From JBKHHU01 sp046539045 (GTDB lineage Bacteria; Planctomycetota; Phycisphaerae; SM23-33): DNA of 20,947 nt. The DNA is taken from the NCBI GenBank assembly GCA_046539045.1, contig JBKHHU010000042.1, positions 1 through 20,947 on the forward strand, written 5' to 3'. The notes beneath the pieces are model-generated. The model was not told the DNA's origin. It ran no database searches and saw only the letters and a program-made list of their open reading frames with translations. Within the stretch, counting starts at the first letter, position 1. Every line of letters starts with the position of its first letter. Shown here in pieces: positions 7,140-14,920 of the stretch. A program made the translations under genes and the position numbers.

Positions 7140-7414
7140 CAGGCTTGGGGTTTCGGCCGGTAAAGCACGACCATCCTGCCGACCAGATCGACCAGCGTCG
7201 CTTGCGTTCGTTCGGCTACCTCGTCCGCCTGGGCTTTCCGGATGGAGGAAGGTCCCGCCGGCAGCCGCAGCTTCAGCAGTTCGAGTTGCTCAAGAAGTTC
7301 CTCGACTTGTGCAATGAATTCCTCGGACAAACCGGCCTTGCCGACGGTCGCAACCGGCGAAAGGCTTCTGCCCAGCCCGCGCAAGCGACGTTTTTCCTTA
7401 CCGCTCAATTCCAT
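7139..7414 (-). CDS. YhbY / CRM-domain RNA-binding protein
   Basis: A 91-residue protein covering one complete CRM (CRS1-YhbY) domain. It begins with ELSGKEKRRLRGLGRSL, then PVATVGKAGLSEEFIAQVEE, which contains the family GKxGL loop, and ends with VGRMVVLYRP. YhbY proteins bind 23S rRNA in pre-50S particles, and plant relatives act in intron splicing. It lies 20 nt after the phosphoesterase gene and overlaps the zinc-ribbon gene by one base. The ribosome-binding site before ATG 7414 is weak, which suggests coupling to the upstream gene. Family assignment is firm; a role in ribosome assembly follows from the family. Confidence 0.93.
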   Translation of the reverse strand: MELSGKEKRRLRGLGRSLSPVATVGKAGLSEEFIAQVEELLEQLELLKLRLPAGPSSIRKAQADEVAERTQATLVDLVGRMVVLYRPKPQA

Positions 7415-7434
7415 GGTATCTCAGTGCAACTCGC

Positions 7435-8280
7435 TCAGAGAGCTGCGATCGGTTTGATGTAACTCTCGATAGTGTCCAGGTCCAGTGACTGGTCCGTTGC
7501 GAACTCCACCACCGCACCGTGCCCGTGGTCACTTACGATATTCACCGCCCGGGGAGAGATCAACTCGTAACCGACATCCATGTGCTTGTGGCCGAGAATG
7601 AAAAAGGACACGTCCAGCCGCTGGGCCAACTCCTCGACCTGCTCGGGCGTGTGCTTCCTTCCCCAGGTCCATTCGTACACCGGCCCGCCGCGATGGAGAT
7701 CTTCCTCCGACGAGTTTCGTCTGAATATCTCCGGGTCGGCGAATTTCATGCGGTTGGGCGTCGGCAGGGTGTGGCAGACAAACACTCCGTTCGGGCACCG
7801 CACCGCCATCGGCAGAGAAGCCAGAAAAGTGTTCACAGCGTCGACGACGTCGGTGTCTTCTCCGCCCATCGCATAGTGAATCCCCTCAACGAACCCTTTG
7901 CAGACGCCCCTTCCGGACTTGGTGATCTCATTGCCGGTAAACTGGGCGAGATCATGATTGCCCATGATCACCACGACCTGTTCGGGATTCGAGATCTTCA
8001 GACGGGCGACCCTCAGGAGCAACTCGATGCTTCGATCGACGCCCGCACGGGGATCGACCGGGCCGTGGATGATCTCCTGGAAAACGACGACCTGGTCGGG
8101 ATTGGACGACAGATCCGCCCGGCCGAGGATTTTTGTGAGGTTGCGGCGGTTCCCGTGCAGGTCGCCGCTGACCAGAACCTTCTTGCCTTTCGGCAGATCG
8201 ACTGTATTTCCGGTCCGCCTCGGATCCGATGCGTTCTTCTCGGCGGCCTGTCGGAAAATGTCGGCAATCGGATTGCTCAC
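7435..8280 (-). CDS. PPP-like metallophosphoesterase (candidate protein phosphatase)
   Basis: A 281-residue calcineurin-like phosphoesterase. Metal-binding motifs: GDLHG (39-43), GNHD (107-110), a His in VCHTLP, and LGHKH near the C-terminus. The order GDxHG, second metal motif, GNHD resembles PPP-type phosphatases, but the second motif, normally GDxVDRG, reads QEIIHGP (68-74), so the bridging Asp is replaced by Glu. The GTG at 8280 is chosen because it lies 8 nt after the kinase stop with AAGGA at the right distance; the upstream open frame is antisense-like kinase tail. Following a Ser/Thr kinase directly, it is a good candidate to reverse that kinase, although nucleotide or other phosphoesters are possible substrates. 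Confidence 0.85.
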   Translation of the reverse strand: MSNPIADIFRQAAEKNASDPRRTGNTVDLPKGKKVLVSGDLHGNRRNLTKILGRADLSSNPDQVVVFQEIIHGPVDPRAGVDRSIELLLRVARLKISNPEQVVVIMGNHDLAQFTGNEITKSGRGVCKGFVEGIHYAMGGEDTDVVDAVNTFLASLPMAVRCPNGVFVCHTLPTPNRMKFADPEIFRRNSSEEDLHRGGPVYEWTWGRKHTPEQVEELAQRLDVSFFILGHKHMDVGYELISPRAVNIVSDHGHGAVVEFATDQSLDLDTIESYIKPIAAL

Positions 8281-8288
8281 GCTATTCC

Positions 8289-9140
8289 TTATTTCGGTCG
8301 GGTGCCGTTGCCGTTCTGATTGATCAGACTCCTGGTGATAAGCGTCAGGCGGGCGAGCACGTCCTTCATCGATTTCGGGCGGTGGGGCGGTTGGGGCTCC
8401 ACGCAATCCATCACGAGTTTGCTCAGCGGAGCCCCGACGTCCGGATTGTGATTCTCCGGAGGTGTCAGGCTCTGCTCGGCCATCAGTGTCACCGCCCCCT
8501 TCTTCGGCAGAATCGTCGGAATCGCGCGTCCGGTCAGCGTCCAGTAGAGACTGGCGCCGAAGTTGAATACGTCGGTCCGCGAATCCAGCGGGCGACGATG
8601 CACCTGCTCCGGTGCGATGAAGTCAGGAGTACCCTGAACGCGTTTTTTGACCGTGCCGACGGGGCAGCTTTGGCCCAGGTCAATCACCTTCACTTCACCA
8701 GCGGGAGTGATGACAATATTGTTGGGCTTCATGTCCGCATGGACAATCCCCTGACTGTTCATGTAGGTCAGCGCCTCGCCCACTTTGACGAATATTCTGG
8801 CTGCGGTGACCACGTCCTTCGGCCGCTTGTCCTGGAGCGTGTGGCCTTCGCAATACTCCATCAGCAGATGGATCTCCTTGACTGCAAACCACTTCTTGAT
8901 GCGGCGCAGTTCGTAGATCCTGCGAATATTCGGGTGATCGAGATCTCTGCCGATCTCGTACTCATTGAATGCCTGCTCAAGGAATCGCTGGTCGGTGCTC
9001 TGCCGTTTCACTACTCGCTTCAGCGCCGCGAACTCACCATCGGCACGATTCTTCACCTGCCAAATAGTGCTTCTGGCCCCGCTTCCGAGCAGTTGGACCA
9101 CATGATAGCCGCTGACGGCCAATGTTTGCTGGTTGGACAT
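8289..9140 (-). CDS. Soluble Ser/Thr protein kinase
   Basis: A 283-residue eukaryotic-like (Hanks) kinase with all core motifs: glycine loop GSGARSTIW (19-27), lysine K41 in AALKRV, a helix-C glutamate near E60-E62, catalytic loop HADMKPNN (134-141), metal-binding DLG (154-156), and the APEQ motif after GTPDFI. The catalytic loop has HAD rather than HRD, so it is a non-RD kinase and may not need activation-loop phosphorylation. It has no transmembrane segment, PASTA repeats or other sensor domain; the kinase fold is almost the entire protein, so it must be controlled by a partner. It is the first gene of a four-gene minus-strand operon. Confidence 0.94.
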   Translation of the reverse strand: MSNQQTLAVSGYHVVQLLGSGARSTIWQVKNRADGEFAALKRVVKRQSTDQRFLEQAFNEYEIGRDLDHPNIRRIYELRRIKKWFAVKEIHLLMEYCEGHTLQDKRPKDVVTAARIFVKVGEALTYMNSQGIVHADMKPNNIVITPAGEVKVIDLGQSCPVGTVKKRVQGTPDFIAPEQVHRRPLDSRTDVFNFGASLYWTLTGRAIPTILPKKGAVTLMAEQSLTPPENHNPDVGAPLSKLVMDCVEPQPPHRPKSMKDVLARLTLITRSLINQNGNGTRPK

Positions 9141-9229
9141 CCCTGGGAAACCACTTTGAAGATAACGAGAAAGACTCGTGACAGCTTAGCACCCGTAGCC
9201 CGCGTTTCCGCACTTTCTGCAGCGGGCCC

Positions 9230-9258
9230 ACCATAATCAATCGGCACGGTCCTGCCAA
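9230..9258 (-). promoter_or_regulatory. Putative promoter of the kinase operon
   Basis: On the minus strand TTGGCA (9258-9253) and TATGGT (9235-9230) are 17 nt apart. The predicted start gives a leader of roughly 80 nt before ATG 9140. It is back-to-back with the promoter of the flippase-like gene. Confidence 0.5.
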
Positions 9259-9324
9259 TACTATCCTAAATTTCGTAAGGCATTGTCCTTAATTCGTCCG
9301 ACCAGCCGGCGCACCGGACGGTTT

Positions 9325-9353
9325 TTGCCTTTGCTCTCACACGCCTGTATAAT
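9325..9353 (+). promoter_or_regulatory. Strong sigma-70-type promoter of the flippase-like gene
   Basis: TTGCCT (9325-9330) and a perfect TATAAT (9348-9353) are separated by 17 nt, with TG at 9346-9347 just before the -10. Transcription should begin near 9360, about 24 nt before the GTG start at 9384. Confidence 0.75.
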
Positions 9354-9383
9354 CCCGGGCGATTCCATGGACGGGTTAATTAC

Positions 9384-10634
9384 GTGAACGCAGACCGCTC
9401 GAAGAAAAAACGAACCAGAAAGATCCTGCTGTTCACCCTGAAGTTTATCGTCGCCGCCGTGCTGATAGCATGGGTGCTGACAAGGGTGCACTGGAGTACG
9501 TATGTCGTTACATCCGATGGAGAAGGGCATACCATCATCGAGCGCGTCGAGAGCGACGGCAGGGTCGAGTCCTACCGGGTGGCGTCCGGGCCGATCTGGG
9601 ACAGGACCGAGCGAACGATTCCGGCTGACGACGACCATCTGGTATCGATCAGGCGGGATGATGGGGAAAGGGCGACGCAGGCTCCTCCAAGGATGCGTTA
9701 CGAATGGCCGGGATTCATACAGAGCCTTGCCGACATCAGCGCTCTGTTGCTGTCGCTGGCGGTGGTCGGTTTCCTGATGACCGTGCTGGTGACGTCAGTG
9801 CGCTGGTGGTTCCTGCTGCGACTTCAACGAATCCGCCTTCCGCTCTGGGAGGTGGTCAAGCTCACCTTCCTTGGGCAGTTTTTCAACTACATCGTCCCGG
9901 GAACCGTTGGTGGAGACGTGGTGAAAGCCTGGTGTGCCGCTCAGCGGACCAACCGTAAGGAGGCGGCCATGATCAGCATCTTTACCGATCGCGTTCTCGG
10001 TCTGACGGAGATGACACTCCTGGCTGCGATCATGATCACGATCGTGCTCCTGACGGGCATGGCGCCGCTGGAATCGATGTTCTGGCCGGCGGTGACGACA
10101 GCGGTGGTCACCGCCATCGTCGTCACAGCGCTGCTGTTGCTGCTCAGCAGGCGGCTTCGACGGTGGCTCCGTTTCGAGAAGTTCTACAGCCGTCTGCCCA
10201 TCGCTCGGCAGTTGCGCAAGGCAGGCGAGGCCGCTGCGTTGTACCGCAAAAGAATCAAATACCTCCTGACGGCTGTGTTGATCACGTTCGTCGCCCATCT
10301 GTTCTTCATCGGTGCAGTCATGATGATCGGATTCAGTCTGCACATCAAGGCGGTAAGCTGGTTTCACTACTTCATCTACGTGCCTCTGATCTACATCCTT
10401 GGGGCGGTTCCGATCAGTCCCGGTGGAGTCGGTTGGGTGGAGGGGCTGTACCAGGGCTACTTCAGCGGAGCCAACGCGAGCAAGGTTCTGGCGTTGGCGA
10501 TGCTGGCTCGCTTGATCCCCATGTTCTGGTCCCTGCCCGGGGCGATCGTGGCCATTCGGGAAGTCCGTCTGCCCAAACGCAAGAAAATCGAGGAGGACCT
10601 GGGGCTGGAGTCCGACTCGGAACAGGCTGCCTGA
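9384..10634 (+). CDS. Flippase-like / lysylphosphatidylglycerol synthase transmembrane family protein
   Basis: A 416-residue polytopic protein of the family sharing the membrane part of MprF (UPF0104). Family motifs: SVRWWFLLRLQ (about 138-148), FFNYIVPGTVGGDVVKAW (166-183), TDRVLGL (201-207) and ISPGGVGWVEGLY. The MprF membrane part flips lipids; family members without the synthase domain are presumed lipid or isoprenoid-linked translocators. Between the first (about 13-33) and second (about 117-137) spans lies a hydrophilic segment of about 75 residues, probably outside the membrane. GTG 9384 follows GGACGGG by about 7 nt. The C-terminus is charged and cytoplasmic. Substrate unknown. Confidence 0.85.
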   Translation: MNADRSKKKRTRKILLFTLKFIVAAVLIAWVLTRVHWSTYVVTSDGEGHTIIERVESDGRVESYRVASGPIWDRTERTIPADDDHLVSIRRDDGERATQAPPRMRYEWPGFIQSLADISALLLSLAVVGFLMTVLVTSVRWWFLLRLQRIRLPLWEVVKLTFLGQFFNYIVPGTVGGDVVKAWCAAQRTNRKEAAMISIFTDRVLGLTEMTLLAAIMITIVLLTGMAPLESMFWPAVTTAVVTAIVVTALLLLLSRRLRRWLRFEKFYSRLPIARQLRKAGEAAALYRKRIKYLLTAVLITFVAHLFFIGAVMMIGFSLHIKAVSWFHYFIYVPLIYILGAVPISPGGVGWVEGLYQGYFSGANASKVLALAMLARLIPMFWSLPGAIVAIREVRLPKRKKIEEDLGLESDSEQAA

Positions 10635-10842
10635 GAGTTTTTCACGCCGATTCGTCACGACCCGCATCTGTTTCCTATCTTACCTTGCGGCGATCCCTGC
10701 CGGGGCCCTGTAAGCGCCGCCGGCGTGGGCGTGAAATGTTTGAGCACTTTCTGTAACGGTATTTAAGGCCGGGCTCATTCCGTCCGACGATTGCCAAGGA
10801 GAAAAGAACCCAACTGAGGCTCGAATTCCAGGGAAACAGGAA

Positions 10843-11625
10843 ATGGCCATTCTACAGGAATTGAAGGTTCGTCAGATTCACGACGCGTTGCGTCTGGCGT
10901 GCGAAAAAAACATTCCGATGACGGTATCGATTCAGGAGGACGGCATCTGGACCAACCTCCGCAGCCGCTTTCTGAATATGATGCGGGACAAGATCTTCAT
11001 CGAGATCCCGGGGGAGCCCGAGGGCGGAATCAGCAGGGAGTTCCCTCCGAATCAGAACCTGGGAATCAGCTTCAAGCTCAAGCACCACAAGCACATCTGC
11101 AACGCCGTCGTGTTCGGTATGCAGCAGTTGAGGATGGACGACGGGCTGGAGATCCCCACGCTGGTACTGCGGTTCCCGGTCAAGATGCAACGTCTGCAGC
11201 GGCGTGCCTTTAATCGTGTCGACATACCCGAGGGGAAGATCGCAAGGGCGTCGTTCTGGTTGGGCGGCAAGGACGCCGAACCTACCGGCGGCGAGGAAGA
11301 GAGCCCCGTCTGGACCGGGCAACTGACCAACCTGTCTGCCGGTGGATTCCAGGTCGCAGCCGGGGATGACCCAACGCAGGTCGTCGAACAGGGCGACGTG
11401 GTGGGCGTCCGGCTGAGCTTCGGTGCCGGTGTGAAGAGTATCTACGCCGACGCCCAGTTCCGTCACCTCGGCTGGGGTGAGGACGGCAAGATCCTCATGG
11501 GCTTCCAGTTTGTCGGACTGGACCACACGCACGAAGGCAGAGAGGCGCTCACGCAGATCAGCGACCTGGTTCGCATCTATCAGTACGAACAGAACACCGA
11601 CAGGACCCAGAAGATCCGCCAGTAG
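10843..11625 (+). CDS. PilZ-domain protein, YcgR-like c-di-GMP effector
   Basis: A 260-residue soluble protein. The N-terminal half (about 1-112) resembles the YcgR-N beta domain that precedes PilZ in flagellar-brake proteins. The PilZ domain follows, with the two c-di-GMP-binding motifs present: RxxxR as RAFNR (121-125) and NxSxxG as NLSAGG (163-168). The protein should bind cyclic di-GMP and change an interaction surface; YcgR relatives slow the flagellar motor, but no motility gene is nearby, so the target is open. The ATG is preceded by GGGA at 8 nt. It stands alone, with 208 bp of non-coding sequence upstream in which I see no convincing promoter. Confidence 0.88.
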   Translation: MAILQELKVRQIHDALRLACEKNIPMTVSIQEDGIWTNLRSRFLNMMRDKIFIEIPGEPEGGISREFPPNQNLGISFKLKHHKHICNAVVFGMQQLRMDDGLEIPTLVLRFPVKMQRLQRRAFNRVDIPEGKIARASFWLGGKDAEPTGGEEESPVWTGQLTNLSAGGFQVAAGDDPTQVVEQGDVVGVRLSFGAGVKSIYADAQFRHLGWGEDGKILMGFQFVGLDHTHEGREALTQISDLVRIYQYEQNTDRTQKIRQ

Positions 11626-11647
11626 TCGGGTCTGAACAATACCCCTG

Positions 11648-11686
11648 GCGGCCAATCGTTGCTCGTTCGGAGCAGCGGTCGGCCGC
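11648..11686 (+). terminator. Possible hairpin terminator after the PilZ gene
   Basis: GCGGCC (11648-11653) pairs with GGCCGC (11681-11686), and TGCTC/GAGCA forms an inner stem, with an unpaired internal loop between them. The tail TGTTGTAT has few T residues, so termination is uncertain. Confidence 0.35.
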
Positions 11687-11737
11687 TGTTGTATACGCCA
11701 CAGCTCAGGCTTGCTCCAGAGGGTCCGGGTTCGTACG

Positions 11738-12274
11738 ATGCTGGGCATGGCCAACAAAAAAGCGAAATACTACGATGCGTGGGGCACGGCATGGGGACCG
11801 ATCGGTGCCGTCGCCGATGACGCCGGAATCCTCTCCGTGCAATTGCCGTTCTATGAGATGAGGGATCTGCTGGACCTGCTGGCCTGGGAGAACCAGTCCG
11901 CGGCTCGGAATCCGGCCCCTTTCGCACGATTTGCCGAGCTGAGCCAGGCCTTTTTCAACGCCAAACCCGTGGACTTCAGCGAAGTACAGGTCAATCTTCC
12001 GGGTCCGGGTGCGTTTTTCGGCAAAGTTTACCGTGCCTGTCAGCAGATCCCCATGGGGCAGACACGCAGCTATGGCGAGTTGGCCAAAGAACTGGGCAAC
12101 CCCGACGCCGCCAGAGCAGTGGCGACGGCGCTTAGCAAGAACCCGACCCCGCTGGTGGTTCCCTGTCATCGGGTGATCTACAGCAACGGCGGGATGGGCG
12201 GCTTCAACGCAAAGGCCGGGACGGATCTGAAAAAGCGGATGATCGCCCACGAGAAGCGCCTGGCCGCCAAGTAA
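11738..12274 (+). CDS. ogt: Methylated-DNA--[protein]-cysteine S-methyltransferase
   Basis: A 178-residue suicide DNA-repair protein that moves the alkyl group of O6-alkylguanine to its own cysteine. The acceptor is in VPCHRV (C143), the arginine finger is in DAARAVATAL (R126), and the helix-turn-helix region is MGQTRSYGELAKELG. GGMGGFNAK forms the active-site loop after PCHRV. An N-terminal domain is present (residues 1-85), as in Ogt/MGMT rather than in the short ATL proteins, and the cysteine is retained, so it should be active. ATG 11738 and ATG 11747 are both possible and neither has a clear ribosome-binding site. The gene appears monocistronic. Confidence 0.92.
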   Translation: MLGMANKKAKYYDAWGTAWGPIGAVADDAGILSVQLPFYEMRDLLDLLAWENQSAARNPAPFARFAELSQAFFNAKPVDFSEVQVNLPGPGAFFGKVYRACQQIPMGQTRSYGELAKELGNPDAARAVATALSKNPTPLVVPCHRVIYSNGGMGGFNAKAGTDLKKRMIAHEKRLAAK

Positions 12275-12292
12275 CCGGCAGACGAGCTGATT

Positions 12293-14137
12293 TTACAGAC
12301 GCACCTTCAGCGCCAGTTCCTTGCCGTCTCTGAGGACCGACAGCTTCACCGTGTGCCCCTTCCGCGCAGAGCGGATCTGCTGGATCAGCGAAATGACGTT
12401 GATGATCGGCACGTCATTCCATTGCGTGACGATGTCGCCGGCTTTGAGCCCGGCCTTGTCCGCTGCCGATCCCGGCTGGACCGATTTGATCCGGGAACCC
12501 TTGCCGGTATGTTCCATTTCCGGAACGACGCCCAGAGTGACCTTTTCGGACTTGCCCTCGGGCGTCCGGTACACCACCGGCTTGCTGCGCACCGATAGTT
12601 TCTGCATCAACGCGCTCACCAGATCGATTACCTCGACGGCCGCAGCGGCATTGATCTTGTCGGGCGTATCGGTCGGTTTGTGCAGGTCGGAATGCAGCCC
12701 GTTGTTGAAGAACAGCACGGGGATTTTCCGCCGGTAAAAGCTCAGTTGATCGCTGGGGCCCAGTCCCGACCCGCCCGGGAGCAATTTCAGTGCAGTCTCT
12801 TCTTTCAGGTTTTCCAGCATGGGCCGCCAGCAGTCGGCGCTGTCTGCTCCCCAGGCGGTGATCTGGTCGTTTCGGACTCGGCCGATCATGTCAAGGTTGA
12901 TCATCGCCACGAGCTGGTCCAGCTTAAAGCCGGTCTCCTCAAACTGCTCGACAAAATGTGCAGATCCCAGCAGGCCGATCTCTTCTGCCGCAAAGTTGAC
13001 GAAAAGGATCGTCCTGCGGTTGGTCGGGGCCTTTGCCGAGTTCGCCCATTTCCGCATCCTGCGGGCCACGAAGACCACGCCGGCAGCCCCCGAGGCGTTG
13101 TCGTCGGCGCCCGGGTAGTACCGAGCCCGTTTCTCGCTGACGCCGAATCCGTAGCCCAGGTGATCGTAATGCCCCCCGAGGACAATGACTTCCTCGGCCA
13201 GCTCCCCGGCGCCCGGCAGCACAGCAGCGACGTTTCTGACCTCCTTTTGTACCGGTTTGAACTCGGCCCCGGCAGAGATCTTTACCCCGAGCGGGATGAC
13301 GCAAGGCTTGCCGGCATTGGCTTTGCCCAGCAGTTCACGGTGTTTACCTTCGGGAGAATCGGCTCCGGCGGCCTGGAGGATTTTCTCGAAACCATCGGAG
13401 GTAATGTTGAGCACTGGCATGTTCTTCAGGCCCGGCCGATAGGTACTGGCGGGACTGGACGGGCGTCCCTTGCCCACGGCGGGCGGATTGACGACGATCG
13501 CTGCGACGGCACCATTTTTCTTAGCCAAAGCGAGTTTGCTGTTCAGAGCGGCTGCCGCACTCCATGGCTTCCGTCGAGTCCAGAGGCTGTGACCTTTGCT
13601 GCTGTGCGGTTCGTAGCGGAACATCACGGCGACCTTGCCTTTCAGCGTTTCCTGACTCGATTCATCGTAGCTGCGGTGGTCCCGGTCCGGTGCGATGATG
13701 CTGTAGCCGACAAAGACGGCTTCGGTTTCAGAAACGGCTCCCGTGCCGCCCGCGCCCATGATGTTGAAGGTTTTGCCCGGTTTCAGTTGAACGGGTTTTC
13801 CGCCGGAGTCGGGATGGACCGCGAACTTCTGTTCGGTGACTTTCAGTCCTGCTGAAATGGGGAAAGACTGCGTATACTGCTTGCCGAAGGCCGGTTTCAG
13901 ATCCGCCCGGCGATACTGCTCGACGAGATACTTCTCAGCCAGCTGTAGCCCCTTGGTTTGAGATCCACGCCCCTCGAATTCCGGTGACGCGAGTTTCGTC
14001 ACCATGGACAGAAAACGCTCTTCTTCCGTCGGCTGGGTCGCCGGTGCGGTCGTTGGGGTTACCGGCGTGGGCGAAGCTGCCGGGAGGCCCGCCCATAGCA
14101 GACACAGCAGCGCGCGGAGATACAGTGATCTTCTCAT
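12293..14137 (-). CDS. Secreted M28 zinc aminopeptidase with PA and PDZ domains
   Basis: A 614-residue exported protein. The signal peptide is at 1-22, followed by a Thr/Pro linker. The M28 fold is interrupted by a protease-associated (PA) insertion at about 120-280. Zinc ligands and catalytic residues: H323 in GGHYDH, D345 in GADDNASG, E385 (general base) and E386 in AAEEIG, D416 in INLDMIG, and H486 in SDLHKPTDT. A PDZ domain occupies about 535-614, with SVQPGSAADKAGLKAGDIV. M28 enzymes remove N-terminal residues from peptides; PDZ should bind substrate C-termini. ATG 14137 has GGAG 6-7 nt upstream. It follows plsC by 72 bp on the same strand and may be in its operon. Confidence 0.93.
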   Translation of the reverse strand: MRRSLYLRALLCLLWAGLPAASPTPVTPTTAPATQPTEEERFLSMVTKLASPEFEGRGSQTKGLQLAEKYLVEQYRRADLKPAFGKQYTQSFPISAGLKVTEQKFAVHPDSGGKPVQLKPGKTFNIMGAGGTGAVSETEAVFVGYSIIAPDRDHRSYDESSQETLKGKVAVMFRYEPHSSKGHSLWTRRKPWSAAAALNSKLALAKKNGAVAAIVVNPPAVGKGRPSSPASTYRPGLKNMPVLNITSDGFEKILQAAGADSPEGKHRELLGKANAGKPCVIPLGVKISAGAEFKPVQKEVRNVAAVLPGAGELAEEVIVLGGHYDHLGYGFGVSEKRARYYPGADDNASGAAGVVFVARRMRKWANSAKAPTNRRTILFVNFAAEEIGLLGSAHFVEQFEETGFKLDQLVAMINLDMIGRVRNDQITAWGADSADCWRPMLENLKEETALKLLPGGSGLGPSDQLSFYRRKIPVLFFNNGLHSDLHKPTDTPDKINAAAAVEVIDLVSALMQKLSVRSKPVVYRTPEGKSEKVTLGVVPEMEHTGKGSRIKSVQPGSAADKAGLKAGDIVTQWNDVPIINVISLIQQIRSARKGHTVKLSVLRDGKELALKVRL

Positions 14138-14209
14138 GAGAACTCCAATCCGGGTTTCCACCCGCAGGGCACAACGCGATGGGGGCCGGCATATTGCTGC
14201 GGGTTTGAC

Positions 14210-14920
14210 TCAGCGCCGGGAATAGTCGAACGGTTCCTTGCCCAGCCGGGTGCGCACCTCGGTTTGAATATCGATGATCTCTTTGCGGACGGAGTCGACG
14301 AAGTCCTGGGCGCCCATTTTTCGGGCGGTTTCCTGTGGTATGGGTTTCCCGTACTGAACAATAATGTGCCCGCCTGGCCTAGGCAGCTTGTTGTTGCGAG
14401 GCCAGGCCTCATAGGCCCCCTCGATCAGCACCGGAACGGACCACTTGGCCGCCCGCTGGGCCAGGAAAGCGACTCCGGGCAGGAACGGTTGGATCCGGCC
14501 GTCCGGCGTTCGTGTTCCTTCAGCGAAGAGGACAACCTGGCGTCCCTTTCTCAACCGGCGGGTAGCCTCTTTCAGGGCCCGGGTATCGGCGGTTCCGCGG
14601 CGGACGGGGAAGGCGTTGAGCGATTCGATGAGTTTCTTGAATACCGGCTGTTTGAAGAGCGTGTCCCTGGCCATGTAATTCATCGGGCGAGACAACGCCA
14701 TCCCCATGAGCATCGGGTCCAGGAAGCTCTGATGGTTGCAGATGTATAGAACTCCACCGTCGGAGGGTTCGTGATGCCGCTCAAACGCCCGAATCCGCCA
14801 GAGGCTGACCAGCGATATACGAGTCAGCATCCGCATGAATCGGTAGTACAGTGACGCCTCCTGGATGTCGGCTTCGTACCGGGACGACCGGAGGTCCGGG
14901 TTCAGATGGCTGCGGGGCAC
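14210..14920 (-). CDS. plsC: 1-acyl-sn-glycerol-3-phosphate acyltransferase
   Basis: A 236-residue membrane-associated acyltransferase that adds the second acyl chain to lysophosphatidate to give phosphatidate for phospholipids. The HX4D motif is NHQSFLD (H63, D68), the glycerophosphate-binding motif is FAEGTRT (E134-R137), and FPVRRG is block II. The start is GTG 14920, which shares its first base with the last base of the cmk TAG stop and has GGGAG about 8 nt upstream, so the genes are coupled. The cmk-plsC pairing is common in bacteria. The narrow substrate within the PlsC superfamily is inferred. Confidence 0.92.
   Translation of the reverse strand: MPRSHLNPDLRSSRYEADIQEASLYYRFMRMLTRISLVSLWRIRAFERHHEPSDGGVLYICNHQSFLDPMLMGMALSRPMNYMARDTLFKQPVFKKLIESLNAFPVRRGTADTRALKEATRRLRKGRQVVLFAEGTRTPDGRIQPFLPGVAFLAQRAAKWSVPVLIEGAYEAWPRNNKLPRPGGHIIVQYGKPIPQETARKMGAQDFVDSVRKEIIDIQTEVRTRLGKEPFDYSRR

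Noticed and set aside
8229..9236. Plus-strand open frame (335 codons) over the kinase gene
   Set aside because: Antisense to a kinase with all catalytic motifs; the His/Gln/Arg-rich translation is typical of a shadow frame.
9261..9638. Minus-strand open frame across the flippase promoter and gene start
   Set aside because: It covers a strong promoter and the start of a well-supported membrane protein, and shows no domain.
12680..13855. Long plus-strand open frame (391 codons) inside the M28 gene
   Set aside because: It is antisense to a gene with complete M28 motifs and its translation has no recognisable domain; long antisense frames are expected in high-GC coding DNA.
14160..14204. Inverted repeat ACCCGCAG/CTGCGGGT between plsC and the M28 gene
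   Set aside because: The 8-bp arms are separated by 29 nt with no T tract on the relevant strand, so it is too weak to call a terminator or operator.
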